Part shown: positions 62,096-64,000 of the stretch, in pieces
Layout: every line of letters starts with the position of its first letter
How positions within the stretch are numbered: the stretch's first letter is position 1
NCBI GenBank assembly: GCA_013400155.1
Contig: VXBM01000424.1
Span: 172,745-236,744, forward strand
Reading direction: 5' to 3'
Length of the DNA: 64,000 nucleotides
Source of the DNA: Helopsaltes ochotensis
Taxonomy: Eukaryota; Chordata; Aves; Passeriformes; Locustellidae
The notes under the pieces: model-generated
What the model saw: only the letters and a program-made list of their open reading frames with translations
Told to the model about the DNA's origin: nothing
The model's database searches: none
Made by a program: the position numbers and the translations under genes

Positions 62096-64000
62096 CTTTG
62101 CTCACTGCACAGAGATTGTGAGTGTGTCTGCCTTTAACTCTTTCTTGGGTACACTAAACAGCTGTCGGATGAAGAGATTTTCATACTACTTGTTCCAAGG
62201 TGTCCCAGCAGGAGTGACCAGCACAGCCAAGATAACCCTGCATGCACCACTGATGTCGTGTTAATGATTCTCTTGTCTTTGTGCAGTCTTTGCAGGTGTT
62301 GGAGCCATGGCTGAGCTTCACAGGCCGTGTCTGAAGTTACCCCTCCCTGCCTGACCAGAGCCTTGCCCCTTCCTGCCATTCACAAGGCAGAAAGTCACCA
62401 GACCTGTTAGCACAGCACTCCATGCCATTTCTCCCTAACCCACTTCAGCTGCAATGATCCATGTTACAGAAACAATTCACAAAACAACAGGGAGAAAGCA
62501 ACACCTTGCTCTAAGTGTTAAGGCTAACCCAGATCCCAGTGACAGAACAGGGCTGGGGAGCGATTGCATCAGCAGCTGTCCTGGGTCATCTGCACATTCC
62601 ATTGGACAGTCCTTATTAGGACCCCCTTTTTCTGGAATATTTACACCTAACTTAGTGCCCAGCTGTGTACTTTCCCTTCAATACACATGGCCTTGTATTA
62701 GATAATGGTTAAGCTCACCAGACATCATTCTGAGCAGGCACCTTGCTGTATTAGAGTGTGCAGTGTTTGTCAGGCTCTTCTCTTGCTCTGGCATAACCAA
62801 AACAATTTTGCTCCATTTTCAGATTTCGTTAATTCTTTTATCTGTTAAAAAAAAAAATCCAATAGTTCTTCAAAGTTCTTAAGCAATTGCAGTTCTCAAG
62901 ATTGATGATCTGTTACTAATAATGTTTTATAGTTTTCTCTTTCAATGCGTTATTGTTGTAAGTCATTGCCAAATTTTAATGAGGAACCCTACCGATACAC
63001 TTGTGGGAAAAAGACAGCTCATCAGTCTCCATTCAACACATGGAGTAGTTACTTTCTCCTGGTAAACTCCCTTTCCTCTTCCTTTCCCTCAGAAATGGAG
63101 CCCCAGTGTGATGCCTGAAACACAAGCTTTCAGAAGGACTTATGTCTCCTCTAGCAACTGATTCTTATAACAGGCGCCATGAAGTGTCACCACAGTGGAA
63201 ATTTTAGTATGGCTGTGACTTCATTATCCTTTTGCCATTACACTTTAAGCTTCCTCTCAGGTTCCTTAGAAATGTGTTCATTAAAAAAGAAGTTATCTTC
63301 TGCAGAAGAGAGATGAAACACAGAGCTGCATGTGTGTATGAGCCCAGTCACTGAGAGTGGGGCTCCTATCACCTCTCAGACAGCCTGACCCCTGCCTGTT
63401 GGCTTATTCCTGCTGAACTGTATTTGACTTGAAAGAGTGAAAATAATGATTTTACTTCTTACTTGTCTAGTTCATATATCAGTCAACAATTGTTGGCTTT
63501 GCCAAGGGCGACTCTCGCTCTATTGTTCCACAAACTTGCCCTCTGGAGTCCTTGACTGTGGCCTCACCCCAGCCTGTCAAATTCTGGATCCTACTCAGGG
63601 CTGCTTACCCACACACAGCACAGAAATAATATTAAAGGCATCCACTTAAATCAACAAGACTGCTTTGGGACTATGCTTGCAACTGTCAAGCCAAAGCATA
63701 AATTTTTCTGGAAACCTCAAAAATGCGAGTTTAGAGTGGGAAACTGCTTGAAAATTTACCTGTCACAGGTGTTACTGCAGTTCCAGTGTCATATAAACAT
63801 GAAGTAACTTCTGTTTTAACTTAGCAGGCTTTAATGAAATATCTTTTTTTTTTTTTTAAATTACTATGCTTTAGTTTAGTAATTGGTTTATGGCTGTAAT
63901 TATTAGTCTTTCAGGCAACACTTATCAAAAACAAATTAGGTTGCTCCAAAGTCTGGTGATTTTATGATCATATAGATCAATATAAACCACAGTTAATTAA
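62096..64000. other. intergenic DNA, no gene recognised
   Basis: No exon, repeat family or RNA gene recognised up to the window end. A 14-T run lies at 63844-63857. Open frames are all under 85 codons and unremarkable. Confidence 0.5.

Overview
This window is vertebrate nuclear DNA, almost certainly from a bird. The evidence is one clearly recognisable vertebrate gene (FAM110B) in otherwise gene-poor, AT-leaning, intron-like DNA, and interspersed repeats that are almost all CR1 LINEs of the avian type: 5'-truncated copies ending in degenerate ATTCTATGAT-like 3' tails. No Alu, L1 or B1/B2 elements were seen. I cannot name the species.

Layout. From 1 to about 47.3 kb lies non-coding DNA with no convincing protein-coding gene. 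It probably belongs to the 5' introns or upstream territory of FAM110B; this is an inference from the plus-strand gene at its right end and from the long non-coding 5' part known for the mammalian gene. It carries CR1 copies at 12.8, 16.5, 23.8, 26.5, 29.1, 32.7 and 38.9 kb, a 188-bp two-copy tandem repeat (32.3 kb), a GT-rich low-complexity block with a G-quadruplex-like stretch (10.2 kb), a small CpG-rich patch (14.2 kb), a perfect RFX X-box palindrome (7.15 kb) and a perfect 12-bp hairpin (37.07 kb).

A CpG-rich block at about 47.34-47.53 kb runs into the single coding exon of FAM110B. The CDS at 47786-48898 is complete at 370 codons and intact. The 3' UTR probably ends near 50.75 kb, with one earlier and two later possible poly(A) signals. 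The stretch from 39.2 to 55.4 kb around the gene has no CR1 that I can recognise.

From 50.75 to 64 kb the DNA looks intergenic. It has two CR1 copies at 55.4 and 56.1 kb, a group of perfect palindromes at 58.3-60.5 kb (including a closely spaced pair that resemble T-box or ZEB sites), and at 61.8-62.1 kb a very old CR1 relic of a reptile-like type.

I found no tRNA, rRNA, CRISPR array, intact transposon, retroviral gene or bacterial-style operon, and nothing that amounts to a new multi-gene system. The findings of interest are regulatory: palindromic binding-site candidates, upstream ORFs, conserved-element candidates and an ancient repeat relic.
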